Positions 48,089 through 59,754 of a stretch of DNA of 64,000 nt are shown in pieces (within the stretch, counting starts at the first letter, position 1; each line of letters begins with the position of its first letter). The notes under the pieces are model-generated. The model saw nothing but the letters and a program-made list of their open reading frames with translations. It had not been told where the DNA came from and searched no databases. Both the position numbers and the translations under genes were made by a program. Source of the DNA: Hirsutella rhossiliensis (lineage: Eukaryota; Ascomycota; Sordariomycetes; Hypocreales; Ophiocordycipitaceae); contig NW_025408674.1 of assembly GCF_020360975.1 (NCBI RefSeq), positions 1,798,001 to 1,862,000 of the forward strand, given 5' to 3'.

Positions 48089-49253
48089 GGCCGTCCCCCT
48101 TAGCTTTGTGTAGCCGTGTTGTCGTAGCTGCCTTTGGCGTCTCGTAGCCAAGCCTTTCAGCCAAATTGGGCGTCGTCACGCCAGTGTAACCGCTGTGGTG
48201 GCTGATGGCTATGTATAATATGACGAGTGTCCGGATCAAGTCGCTCACCGACTCGAACCTGCTCGAAACATCTGGCATGGATGAGGTGGCAAAAAAACTA
48301 CACCGCCAGTGCCAATAGACCCTCTTAGATGTCCTGTGCGCCCTCTTTCTTTTCTCTGCATCTAAGCCGTATTAGGCGTAGCTGCGGCCGTAGACGCATG
48401 GAACGTCATGATCGCAACGATGCGCATATGCGTACCGACTGTGGCCACATGCCCAGTGAGTGATATTAGGTTAATGATACGGCTTCAGAACACCGCGCAA
48501 AACACCCCACGCAGCATCGCCATACCACAACACCACGATCACGAGGGCCCAAAAGCCCATGAGGCTATAATGACAAGCTCAGCAAACCTACTTTTAACTA
48601 CGGAGGACTCCGCATATCGCCTTGAGTGTCAGGGGGACTTACACCACTCTTGGCGTTATAGTCAAATAACGCTACATATAAGTTACAAGCCAGGCCAAAG
48701 GTTTGCCAAGATAAAAGCAGGGCGTTAAAAACTATAGCTGTATAAGTATATACGGCAGCCCAAGAATATTAACAACTTTAATTGCCTCTGACTGTAATGC
48801 CTAGCTAAATAGTAACTGTGAGGAACACGTACCACGGTACGATCAGCCAGGCAGTAGAGATGACAGGAGGTACGATGCGGTGTGTATTGTGTTCTTCCTC
48901 TGCAGCAAGCGGCTTGCTAGAGGAGAAAGCTCTCCATCTCACGAGCGTGGCGAGTCTCCCTCGACTCGCGAGCGGGGTAGGTCCAGAACGGCGCCGATGA
49001 CGTGGCGACACCTTGGTCCCAGGTGAGTACTCCACCGCTTGGTCGGCCTGGTACCTCCTAGTAGCGGCCTCACAGTAACTTATATATAACTGCAAAATAC
49101 TGTACTTTAAACTGTACAGTAGGCGCAGGGTACTGTGTAAACTGATAGGCAAGTCTCTTGCCTAATACAGCTTAGATATAGGCAGGATAAAAAGGCGCAC
49201 AAGACATCTAAAGGGGCCCATGCTAATAATGAGGTTAGTTGCCAGCTTTCCAT
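48089..49253. other. Intergenic region bordering the transposon zone
   Basis: About 1.16 kb. The right half becomes AT-richer and contains a short inverted repeat (ACTGTACTTT and AAACTGTACAGT, about 49098-49122). No gene could be supported. Confidence 0.4.
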
Positions 49254-49255
49254 TA

Positions 49256-49299
49256 AGGGATTTTCCGGTGATCTGCCGGATCTGGCGATTCGCCGGATT
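49256..49299 (+). repeat. Left terminal inverted repeat, Fot1/pogo-like element
   Basis: Begins AGGGATTTTCCG after a TA dinucleotide. Contains internal CTGCCGGAT and CGCCGGAT subrepeats. Confidence 0.85.
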
Positions 49300-51323
49300 T
49301 TGGGCTCATTGCATTCCAGCAAAGAACTGAGAATAACTTCACGAATACTATTTGAATTGTTCTAAAATCTTATAAGAGCAGTTAATAATGCTCAAAGATG
49401 CCACTCAATCTTTTTGAAGTCATCCAGCCATCGAGGTCGTCTTCTGTTACTCTCCGATCGCGCAAGTCCCCGAAATGCACCCATTGCCTCCCGATCACTA
49501 TCAACAGCTAAAGAGGGCCTTTGAGGACAGGATATGTCGTTTGAAGTTATCATTGCCTTATTATTTGCGTTATTATATAGTGTGTTTGGTACCTGCAATG
49601 CTATGGCCCGCTCTGGTGTGAACGGAAGAGTGACAATTTTTGCAGCGTGAACATCCTGACTCCTCTCGCGACCCTCAGAAGCCACCGTCGCTCATTCTGC
49701 ATTTTCTGTGGCTTTTCCACTTTCAAAATCTTCAGCTCTTGTTAATAATGCCAATTTATCTCCTTATTTTGCTTCACGGCCTCCGTCATCCGTCGTTTTC
49801 TCCCAATTTCCGCCTCTCATTGCTTCCTCTTCTCTAGAGCGAGAGCTTTTGCTCCGCTGCCTTCTGCTGTCGCTGAAGCTTTCGGGCCTCCTTCTTCAGA
49901 GCCTCCTCTTTCTTTTGGAGTCCTTTCACTGTCATTTTTTGGCGAGCTTGAGCCACAATTTTAGAGCTAAACACCTCGTCTGCACTAGAATCTGTACAGC
50001 AGAAGAGATCATCTTTGAAGCCTTACCGGTCTGCCTGCGCTGGTTCTTGTGACTACTTGTTCTCTGCATACTTTAACTCTCATATCAAGCACTTAAAACT
50101 CATATTGAGGGCTCCCGAGGGTGCTGCTCAGCCTTCGGCTGTTGCGGCCAGCATCAACAGAGGACTTCTCGACTACTTCCTGAAATGCGTTCCAAAACAC
50201 AGTCTAGATCTTCGATTTCAGCAATCCAATGAACCTTTTGATTTGTCTGTGTACTGGATAAGATCATGCGTATACGCTGTTGAGAGAGGCTGAATAACGA
50301 TACATCAAGGGTTGCAGCCGATGAATGGATTGAGGGGAAACACCACAACGATCACTCGGTGCCGGTCACACCACTCCATAAATTCGATACTAAAATGGTT
50401 AAGTGGCCATCGGGAACCAAAGGCGATAAGCACAACCGTTTCGAGCTTTCACCCTGGTAAACCGGTCGAACGTACCGGTGAGCTGCTCATTTCAATATTG
50501 TGATTCGTCCACCTCGTTTTTGACGTGTTAAAAATATTTATTGACGACTTGATTCACGTTTCACGAACCAAAAGTCCAGAGTTTGTGCTGGCTTGTCTTG
50601 GTGGATGAGAAATGGGGCAGCGATGCCATCTCTTGACTGACGCACATCTTGAACGTAAGGGAGGATGGGTTGCCATTTTTTAATACGCCGAGCAATTTTG
50701 CCTTGTTTTCTTATAATAAGAGGAATACCCTGTTCGTTCAAATGCTCATAAGGAATAGAAAGCCCATTTCATCCATGTTATACGTGTTTTAGGGTAGGGT
50801 GTCGAATTTCTCAATTTTCGTGCACGTCTTTCCTTGTCAGGTGTGAAAGCGGAGCCTCGCGCACTGAATTTCAAGCTAAAAATAAACCTTACATTCAGAT
50901 GCATAGATAGGTTCTTTTCAGAAGATGCTTGTACCGTCGAATCACGTTCAATCTGGCTCATTACGGGTGCGTAGAATGAAGTTATCCAGCTCGCCCTTCC
51001 AACCCCATTTTTGCAGTATCCTGAGCCAAGTTCTGCACTATGGATAGAATGGGAGAATCCACATGATTAAAGCCTACGATGAAAGCCAATAATGTTCTGT
51101 TTTTGCTGTATTGGCTGAAATGACTTACACAATCTGTCGGCATCCTATTTTGGCCGTTGCTTGGTTTGATGTCAGCACCGCAGCGCATTGCCCCTAGATA
51201 AAAGTTCTAAATATATGCCAGACTTTCACTGCTTCTGATGATTCAGGAAATCAAAGGATACGTCAATTGGCACCGTTGTTGTTGAGCTATTGTCGATTGA
51301 TGTTGAGCGTGCGAAGTCGCCGC

Positions 51324-51367
51324 AATCCGGCAGATCACCAGATCCGGCAGATCATCGGAAAATCCCT
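51324..51367 (-). repeat. Right terminal inverted repeat, Fot1/pogo-like element
   Basis: Reverse complement of the left end with four transition differences, followed by TA. Confidence 0.85.
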
Positions 51368-51369
51368 TA

Positions 51370-51745
51370 GTGCTTGACACGTACGGTAAGTGAATCTGTT
51401 GGGTACGACTGCATCTGCGTCGGTAGAGGGCTAGGCTTCACCCTTGCCATTCCCTACTTTGGTACCGAAAACCTGTAAGGGTCTTCTCACGAAACGGCAA
51501 AAGCAGTGCTCGCGCTACTAGACTTGACCACGCATGTAAGGGGCATCTTTGGTTTGCGACCAAGCAATAACCTCAAGGGCTGGCCCCGTGACACTTGTGA
51601 AAAGCTGCGACTATGCTTTCTGGCCAAGGCAATGCGTGTTCTACACCAAATTATAAAGTAGGTAATTAGATGTAAGCTTAGAATCGCAATGTGAACGTAC
51701 AGCCAAAAGAGGACATACTCTCTTAAAGTGTTTATTAAACTAAAG
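51370..51745. other. Spacer between two DNA transposons
   Basis: About 375 bp with no gene or repeat recognised. Confidence 0.45.
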
Positions 51746-51754
51746 GAGAATCAT
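51746..51754. repeat. 9-bp target site duplication of the MULE (left)
   Basis: GAGAATCAT, identical to 54999-55007 on the other side of the element. Confidence 0.93.
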
Positions 51755-51825
51755 GGGAGCCAATAGAGGCGCGGACCCCCGCGCCTTTAAAGTCGGCGCG
51801 GACGTCCGCGCCTGTTATGTAAGCC
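51755..51825 (+). repeat. Left MULE terminal inverted repeat
   Basis: 71 bp starting GGGAGCCAATAG. It contains two hairpins: an imperfect one starting GGCGCGGACCC and a perfect 18-bp palindrome GGCGCGGACGTCCGCGCC at about 51795-51812. Confidence 0.95.
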
Positions 51826-52115
51826 CAGGCGGAAGATAGTCGGGCCGCCCCCTGACCTGTACTCTCCTTTTCTATTGCATGTGGCAAACTGTCGCACAGA
51901 GAGCCAGCCTCATATAGCATACCATCTGCGCTCAGAGTAGTTGTCCGCGGAAGCGATGCTATAATCCGCATATTAAGGTCGAGCGCCTGCATGCGTGGTG
52001 CTTGGACCCCATTGAGGCCAAAGCTCAAACGCAGGCTGCATTAAACCTCGCAGGCGGCCTCGGTTACAAGGGTTCTGCACCACGTCCACAAAGCAGGAGT
52101 TTCCTTTCCTTTGTG

Positions 52116-52122
52116 TATAAAG
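52116..52122 (+). promoter_or_regulatory. TATA box of the MULE transposase gene
   Basis: TATAAAG about 50 bp before the ATG at 52172. Plausible by position. Confidence 0.4.
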
Positions 52123-52171
52123 AGCTGCTCACTGTCGTGCACTACAGCTAGCTCTTCAAGATAATTCCAAT

Positions 52172-54629
52172 ATGGGGCTTACTGAATTCCCTGACGATTG
52201 CCTTCCTCCTGAGGGCCAGTTCGACTCGCGAGAGTCTCTTCTTGCCTCAATTAATGCGTGGGCGGCTCCAAGAGGCTATGCCTTCACCACAGGCAAGTCC
52301 ACGAGAGACCCGCGGTCCGGAAGACGCACAGTCATATTTGCCTGCGATCGTGGAGGTAGACTTGGGGCTCATACAAGCAAGGACCAGAAGCCAGCTGATC
52401 GGCAACGGTCTACAAGCTCCCGTATCACTGGATGCCAGTTTTCCATCAATGCGAAAGAGAGCCTTGATAAGTCGTACTGGTATGTCAGGCATCGCCCAGG
52501 CGAGGAGAAGTCGGTCCACAACCATGAGCCCAGTCTGCATATTACAGCACATCCAGCTCATCGTGCCCTCTCCTCAACTGACCAGTCAGCTATTGGGAAC
52601 CTCTCAAGCGCTGGCATAGCACCAAAGGATATCCGGACATATATGCGCCAGAGCTCTCAGACTGCCCAAGGAGCGACACAGCAAGACATATATAACTGTA
52701 TCGCACAGCGCAGACGAGAGCTCCTTGCTGGCCAGAGCACAATGCATGCCCTTGCCAATGAGCTTGACAACGAGGGTTCCAGAGCCGCATACAGCTTGAT
52801 CATGATGGCCGAGTCACAGCAGTCTTATTCGCACACCCAGCGTCTCTAGGATACCTCAACGCATACCCAGAATTACTACTGCTAGACTGCACATACAAGA
52901 CGAACAAATATAAGATGCCACTGCTCGATATGATCGGCGTTGATGCCTGTCAGCGGTCATTCTGTATTGCCTTTGCCTTCCTCAGTGGTGAAGACGAAAA
53001 TGACTATATCTGGGCACTGGACCAACTCCAATCGATATACGAGTTATATGACATTCGCCAGCCATCGGTTATCCTGACAGATCGCTGCCTCGCCTGCATA
53101 AACGCAATTTCCCGGTGCTTTCCTGCGTCCAAGTCTCTGCTTTGCATCTGGCATGCGAATAAGGCGGTGCTTAGCTATTGCAAACCAGCTTTCGACCGTG
53201 ACGATGAGGACTCTAATAGTGATGAGAGGTGGGCTGAGTTCTTTGGGTATTGGCACTCAATCGTGGGCTCGAAAGATGAGGAGACATTTGATCAACAAGT
53301 TGAAGAGCTCGAGAAGCGCTTTGTGCCACGATACGTCAAGGAGGTTAGCTACATACGGAAACCTGGTTGGACCCGTATAAGGAAAAGCTCGTCAAGGCCT
53401 GGGTCGATCAATATGCTCACTTCGGCAATGTGGCTACTTCCCGGGTGGAAGGCATCCACGCATTATTGAAGAGTCACCTTAAGAAGTCAACATTAGACCT
53501 CTTCGAGGCAACGAGGGCAATCAAGCAAGCTCTCCTCAACCAACTGGCCGAGCTACAAGCCAACCAAGCCAGGCAGCATATACGGATGCCAATTGAGCTC
53601 TCTGGAACCGTATATAGCACGGTACGTGGCTGGGTATCACACGAAGCCTTGCGACAGGTTGCAAAGCAACACAAGCGCCTCAACGAGAAAAACACCCCAT
53701 CTTGCACAGGCAGCTTCACCAAGTCTCGCGGTCTCCCTTGTGCGCACGCATTACAGTCTCTCATAGTGGAAGATCTGCCCTCCGGCTACAACATTTTCAT
53801 ACACATTGGCGCCTTCGACGGGATAACAAAGAGATTGGTCAGGTCCTCATAGAGCCTCGTCGGCGACTAGACCAACTTGTCGCCGCATCAAGGATATCAC
53901 AGTCATCCACACAGCGCGAGCCAAGTGCATTTGAAGCCATAGAGTCAGATCTACGGCCAAGGCGCCGCCTACATGCAGCAAATGCCACCAGCAAGGGCAC
54001 ATCATGACATCTCGCAATTGTCCTTTACGCTATAGCGACATACTGCAGCGGGCAGAGGCACGGGCGGCACAGACTGCAGAGACTGCAGCAATTGCAGGGA
54101 CTGCACAGACTGCACAGACTGTACAGACGGTAGCAGTTCCAGAGACTGCGCAGACTGCAGCAGTCATGGAGAAAATGACAGTTGCAGTCACTACGGTCTC
54201 TACAGTCTCTACAGCAATTGCAGAGACTACAGAGACTACAGAGAATCTATTATATGATGACCCACGAGCCATCTATCAGAGGTATGTCAGGAAAGAGACT
54301 CTTGGTATAGAGCACAGCCTCGCGGCAGTCTCAAGACCAACCAGGCATACCGAAAGGCAATGGGCTTGCCATTGCGCTACAGCAAGACTGAATATGACTG
54401 GTGCCTCGACTGGAAGCAAATGTCAAGGAGCTGCGGCTCGAGGCAATGGACCAAGGTAGAGATGATGGCATACCTTGATTGGGATAAGGCAGAAGAAGAG
54501 CGATTAGATGCCCGGGTGGCCGAGGAAATTCAGGTGCAGCCTTTCTCACGAGAAAGAGGTACTGCAGGTATATGGGCTGACTGCGAGAGAGACTCAGAGG
54601 AACAGCAGGCATTTTATTCACATATATAA
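52172..54629 (+). pseudogene. FAR1/MULE transposase gene, frameshifted
   Basis: From the ATG at 52172 a FAR1-type DNA-binding domain opens the protein (zinc-binding C and H residues around CDRGG, GCQF and HNHEPS). The MULE transposase domain follows (VDACQRSFCIAFAFL, the TDRCLACINA block and LCIWHANKAVL), then a SWIM-like zinc finger (CTGSFTKSRGLPCAHAL near 53700-53755) and a basic C-terminal part. The frame changes near 52820, 53362, about 53805 and about 54330. Each break looks like a single base gained or lost, and conserved sequence resumes at once. A Thr/Ala/Gln/Val repeat tract is encoded at 54066-54250. Cut-and-paste movement would need a protein from another copy, unless the frameshifts are sequencing errors. 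Confidence 0.85.
54066..54250 (+). repeat. Degenerate CTGCAGAGA/CTGCACAGA minisatellite inside the MULE gene
   Basis: Variants of a 9-bp unit (ACTGCAGAG, ACTGCACAG, ACTACAGAG) repeat through about 185 bp and encode a Thr-Ala-Gln/Glu/Val-rich linker between the transposase core and the C-terminal tail. Confidence 0.75.
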
Positions 54630-54927
54630 GTGGTGATGATGCCGGCGATGCGAAAATGTGAGGCAGATCGTGAGATCACCGACATGCACCGGCGTGTAGC
54701 ACTGTAGCTGGCCAATTTTAAGGCGGTGAACTTCCCGCGCACCCTCCCTTGCCACGCAACAGCGGCGCCCTTTGCGTCACGTCAATCTACCAAATAGGAA
54801 GGCTATGGGTTCGAACCTAAGGGATATCCTCCTTTGCAATTAATTGAAGCTATATGTATGCAGCAAGCATGCTGTATCGGTGAGGCCGACTGCGAGCGCA
54901 GTTGGCGGCGGCCCAAATGGCCTGCCA

Positions 54928-54998
54928 GGCTTACATAACAGGCGCGGACGTCCGCGCCGACTTTAAAGGCGCGGGGGTCCGCGCCTCTATTGGCTCCC
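54928..54998 (-). repeat. Right MULE terminal inverted repeat
   Basis: Exact reverse complement of 51755-51825, followed directly by the second GAGAATCAT. Confidence 0.95.
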
Positions 54999-55007
54999 GA
55001 GAATCAT

Positions 55008-55979
55008 TATAAAATTATACAAATCCTTCTTATGATGATCTAAAACCTTTATTGCAACTTTTATCGTTTTTATGTCTCGCTATAGAGACAACCATGCCAA
55101 TTCGAACACTGCAAAATATTACGAAAGTGGAAGAGTACTTTTGAATCGCCGAAACGAGCGCGATAAGATGAAAAGGTTCTTGGGTTCTCGTCTCGCTTGC
55201 ACGTGACCCCTCCTAGAGAGGCTTACTTCGTGAACACAAATCATATTAGCTGAGCAGCACAGACGCAGTAATTAGGGCGTGGCATACGTAATAGCTACGC
55301 ATCGAGCCATGTCCCTGCATTGCTTGCGGGCTCGCGGAGAGTGGGCCACGAGGGGGTGACTCCCAGAGGGCCATCTTCGGCCAGCAGACCGCGGCCCAAG
55401 TCGCCGGAGAGATGGCTCAAGCCACCCCAGACACACGAGAAGGGAGGGGAGGATAAAGTACAAGGGTCAGAGGGGTTGAGCTCGGAATGATACGACTCAA
55501 GACGTCTTTCGGCAGCATTGCAACCACTCCGCTGGAGCTCGCTACAACAATCAGCTCCAAAGCTATTCCACATAAGCGAGAGACTGTTCAAACAATACAG
55601 ATGACACCATTTTGCCTTGCAACTATGTAAGTGTATAGTGCATGGTAGTGTTGCTGCATGGCGTGCGCACAAAGGTCACTTGCACGGGTGACGCGCCAAG
55701 TCAGCCCCTATTAGAACCAGCTATTCTATCATATTCCTACGCAATAGAGAGAGACTTTCAGAAGTGCGGGTTTCTGTCACCTTCCGACGAAGCAGAAAGG
55801 CAGTCACAGGATGGCCCAAATAGGCAATTGATATCCAGATTCAATTGATTGATTGAATGCCAGGGAGGATCATGAAGGGATGATGATGACCCAGCTTTGG
55901 ATTGCGGCTGTGCCTCCTTTTTAAGCTCCCGGTCGCGTAAGCCTTATGACCTGGCCACCTTGACTCGGCTTGCAGGGAG
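55008..55979. other. Low-information region between MULE and RIP block
   Basis: About 970 bp with normal dinucleotides. Short open frames on both strands lack family features. No gene is supported. Confidence 0.4.
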
Positions 55980-58144
55980 GCCTCGGACCTCTACCTAATT
56001 AAGTCTTTATAACGGCTTAAAGGAGGCTAGGTAAGGGTATAATAGTGTTAAGGAGAGTGGGCATAAGATGCTATAGTTATGCCTAGTAGACCTAATAGTT
56101 ATATATAAGGAAGCCTGCCTAACTAATATAACTCCCCTAGCCTAAGGATATTATATAGGCCTAACTTAGGTATAGGAATATCCTAATGCCCTCTTTTAGC
56201 TAGCTATATATAGTTACTATACCTATATAAGCCCCTCCCTTATCTTAATAGATAGACTAAGATATATATTATAAAATTTACCTTTCTATACCCTTATTTC
56301 TTTTACTATAGTCTTAAGCCCCTACTTAAGAGTTATAAGCCCGGCCTATATAGCTAGATTATCTTTTACCCGCTAATATTACTTTTAAAGCTATTTACGA
56401 GCTATTAACGCTATTATAACGCTTAAATTATTATATTAAAGTAAGGAACCTAGCTATACTAAGGGATACTAATAGAAATATATAAATTATATAAATTATA
56501 TATCCTATAAAAAAAGGATATTACTTATTAAGCTAGAACCCTTATTTTCCTAAGATAACGTTAAAGGAAGTAAGAAGGGATAATTATATTATAAGATTAA
56601 AAGAAAGCCTTAATTAAACCCTATAGAATAAGGGGATTAAATCGTAGGCCTAGACTTATAAGATTTAGGAATATACTAACTTAGATAGTATAAAGGAGCT
56701 TAAATAGCTTTAATAGCTAGACTAAGAGTAATTTATTATTAATCTTAAAAAGAGACCTTCTTAATAAGAAGATAAAACTAAGGCTATATTCCTTATAAGG
56801 CGAATAGGCTATAACGAATAATACTAAGATATAAATAACTCCTTTTATAACCTTAAGAAAAGGTTCTAGCTATAATTCGATCGTTATAAGGTTTAGTAGA
56901 AAGCCTTAATTATACTTAAAGAATTAATTAATAAAACGATTAATAAAGGGCTTTAAGGGGCAACCTTAATATATAATAGCCTAAGAAAGAAAATTAAGGA
57001 ATTAAAGAAGTAAGCTATACCCTTAAGGGTAAAAGAAAAAAGGATAATTTATAAGAGATATACGACCTCTATTAATAAAAGAGGTATATAAAACTAGAAA
57101 GTATAAGTAGAATAGCTCGATTAAATTATTATAGATTTATAAGACTTTAAGGTTAATATACTTAACGATATAAGAATTAGATAGGATTTTCTTATAGTAG
57201 TAGATATATAGGACCTATATTAGTTTATAATAATAAGGGCTCTCGACCTTTATAATAAAAGATATATTAAAGATTAACTTCCCTTAAGGAACTTAATCGC
57301 TAACTTTAAATAAGAATATACTTATAAGAAGAAGTCGTAACTATTATAAAGTAGACCTAAGAGGGTATAGGCTATAGTCGCGCTACTACCCCCCTCTATT
57401 ATATATAACGTATTATATATACGCGATAAAAAGTAATAAAATTAACTAAGCTACCTAGCTTATTAATTAACTATACTTATTAACTAAATACTTATTAACT
57501 ATCTAGGTAATACCTAGACTCTTATAGTAACTACCTATAAAAAAAGGAAGTGCTAATTAAATTTCTAAGAAAGTAAATACCTAAGCTAAATAAGTTAGCT
57601 ATAAGTAGTATATTAATAGCTTAATAAGCTAGTAGGAAAATATAAGGGAATATATATTATAGTATAATTAGTTAGGTAGTAGAGATAGCTAAAGGTACTA
57701 CGCTATATATATTATATTCTCCTTATTATAAGACTAAAGCTTACTAAAAGAAGGATTTTTCCTCTTTATTTAAAGTAGTAAGTAATTTATAACTTATATA
57801 TAGAGTAAGCACGATTCCTTACTAATACCCTATTAATATATTAGTACTACGTACCTAAGTACTTTATTAGCCTATACCTCTTAGTAGCGCTCTTATAATT
57901 ATCTCCCTTCCTATATAGGCGTCTTAACTATATCTATAATATATATTACTTTCGCTATACTATATATATTCGGTTAAAAAGAGAGGTAGTTTTAGTTATA
58001 TATCGCGTATATACGCTTATATAAGTATATATTAGTCTATACTTTATAATATTAATAGTTATTATACTAGCGGTTACCGCTATTAAGTAATTAAGACTAA
58101 TAATATACCTAGAAGATATATTAAGAGATAATATACTAAACTAC
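55980..58144. repeat. RIP-mutated AT-rich repeat block (right)
   Basis: From about 55980 the sequence turns AT-rich, loses almost all CA and TG, and is full of TA, like 1-11390. The transition at the right end is abrupt: the non-mutated Gypsy LTR begins at 58145. No family could be read with confidence. Confidence 0.88.
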
Positions 58145-58610
58145 TGTTACGACCCGACCAACGGTTGGTCACAAGCAGCCCTCAACAAGGCCGACACGTG
58201 ACGGAGGGGTACAGGATCCCGCGAAGTCACGTGATGGATCATTTGGATCACTTGGTGATCCCAACGATCCGGCTCATTGGATCATCTCGATGATCCAACG
58301 ACGATGTACAGGATCATTGGATCGTCTCAATGATCCAACGATCCGTGAACAGGATCATCACGTTCGCTGAATGATCCACGAAGGACCACTGGGTATATAA
58401 GGACACCCAATTCCACTCCTTTAGACTAGATAGCTCTTTAGCTTTCAACACAATCATTACGATCCCTATCACGATCTCATCTCTGATTCCGATCACTTGA
58501 TTACCTGGTTACAGTCTACGGTCTACGACCTCCGACTCATCACCAACGTGACATACTTATCATTGCTCAGACCACGCCCTGTTGTATCTGCCAACATAAA
58601 CCCCACGACA
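58145..58610 (+). repeat. 5' LTR of the Gypsy element (3' limit approximate)
   Basis: It begins TGTTACGACC and contains a TATATAA box at 58394-58400. The U3 part is packed with GATCC-type palindromes: a 40-bp unit is repeated at about 58274 and 58314. A perfect 9-bp hairpin GGATCATTG/CAATGATCC lies at 58311-58336. Without the 3' LTR the end cannot be fixed; CA at 58552-58553 or 58609-58610 are candidates. Confidence 0.7.
58394..58400 (+). promoter_or_regulatory. TATA box in the Gypsy LTR
   Basis: TATATAA about 300 bp before the gag ATG, placed after the palindrome-rich U3. Likely the element promoter. Confidence 0.55.
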
Positions 58611-58707
58611 GGTTTATCCCTTGGGAATATCACCGGTCGTCACACGTTGAAAGCTCTTGTTCAGAACGATACCGCGTCTCTCTGAGCAATATCGCATAAC
58701 TGTCAAC

Positions 58708-59754
58708 ATGCCTGCACAGCAAACTGGATCAACCAACTCAGGACACACCGTGTCGCCGCAGGACATGATGCGCGAAATCATCAGCCTTCGACAGGAGGTC
58801 CAAGTGCTCAGGAACGGAGGAGGCAACGGACAAGTCAGGGACATCGGAGAAGCAGTCAAACCAAAACAGCCAGGACCATTCGACGGTACTCATGGCACGC
58901 TTCGAGACTTTCTCACCCAACTCAAAGCCTACCACCGATTCTATCCGACCAAGCTCTCGGACCCAGTCGAAAGGTACTCCACGCAGGAAATTGTTTATCT
59001 GGAACGGCACTCGCCTGGTTTGGACCCATCATGAGGACTTTCTCGACAACCAACCAGCGCGACGAGACAACGAGACAGACGAAGTCTTTGCCAGTTTCCA
59101 AGGATTCGAAGAAGCCATTACGAAGGTATTCGGAACAACCGACGAGGAACGAGAGGCCGAACAGAAACTTCGAGAACTCCGACAAAGGATCTCAGCATCG
59201 GATTATGCTGCGAAGTTCCGTCAAGTCACCTCAAAGGTTGATTGGGACGACGAACCTCTTATGTCACGATTCTACGACGGGCTGAAAGAAGAAGTCAAGG
59301 ACGAGCTCTACAAGGAAAATCGACCTGACAACCTCTCGGACTACATTGCTATGGCAGTACGAATCGACGACAGACAGTATGCGCGACGCCAAGAAAGAAA
59401 CAAGGAAGAGGAAACTGGAACCCTTCCTATGGGAACAACTTTAACCGACGCGCCAACTACAAGAAGAAGCGCGAAACTCCCATTGCTTACGCCCACACAA
59501 CTAACCCAGGCAAAATGGACCTGGATGCAACAAAGAAGGGCGAAGGAAAATGCTTCAACTGCGGGAAAGTTGGACATTTCTCACGAAATTGCAAGCAACC
59601 TCGCAAGGAGAAGAAAGTTCACTGGGCCCCAGCCCCAGAAGGTAAGAGACACCTGAACGCTACTAACAAGCAGGAACCAAAGCATGAACTCCTTAGTTGG
59701 ACTGCATGCTACGACGACAAATGCACGGTACACCTAAGCGACAAATTATCCTGA
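58708..59754 (+). pseudogene. Gypsy gag, frameshifted, with CCHC zinc knuckle
   Basis: Starts MPAQQTGSTNSG at 58708. An N-terminal coiled-coil segment (QDMMREIISLRQEVQVLRN) is followed by the retrotransposon gag domain (PGPFDGTHGTLRDFL, then GTALAWFGPIM, then the FQGFEEAITKVFG and AEQKLRELRQ blocks). The zinc knuckle CFNCGKVGHFSRNC is intact at 59551-59592. The frame is broken near 58970 (an A-run one base short), near 59035 and between about 59400 and 59510. The protein would package element RNA if whole. Confidence 0.85.

Larger units (their letters stand above)
49256..51367 (-). mobile_element. Decayed Fot1/pogo-type DNA transposon
   Basis: A 2.1-kb element bounded by 44-bp inverted repeats (49256-49299 and 51324-51367) that match at 40 of 44 positions; all four differences are transitions. 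Both ends are flanked by TA (49254-49255 and 51368-51369), the target duplication of the Tc1/mariner/pogo superfamily. On the reverse strand the interior shows a NMDEMGF motif at 50762-50779, the first-aspartate region of the Fot1/pogo DDE domain, and near 49840-49945 a basic glutamine/lysine-rich tail (GLQKKEEALKKEARKLQRQQ) typical of these transposases. Many stops and frameshifts interrupt it, so it is immobile by itself. Confidence 0.8.
51755..54998 (+). mobile_element. Mutator-like element (MULE) with perfect ends
   Basis: 3244 bp bounded by 71-bp inverted repeats that are identical base for base (51755-51825 and 54928-54998). It is flanked by a perfect 9-bp direct repeat GAGAATCAT (51746-51754 and 54999-55007). 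A 9-bp target duplication with long inverted ends is the hallmark of Mutator-superfamily elements. The interior encodes a FAR1/MULE transposase in several frames. The dinucleotides CA and TG are normal, so the copy has not been through RIP. Identical ends point to a recent insertion. Confidence 0.95.

Noticed and set aside
54800..54825. GGTTCGAACC, a tRNA B-box look-alike inside the MULE
   Set aside because: The flanking bases do not pair as a T-arm and no cloverleaf or A-box at the right distance was found.
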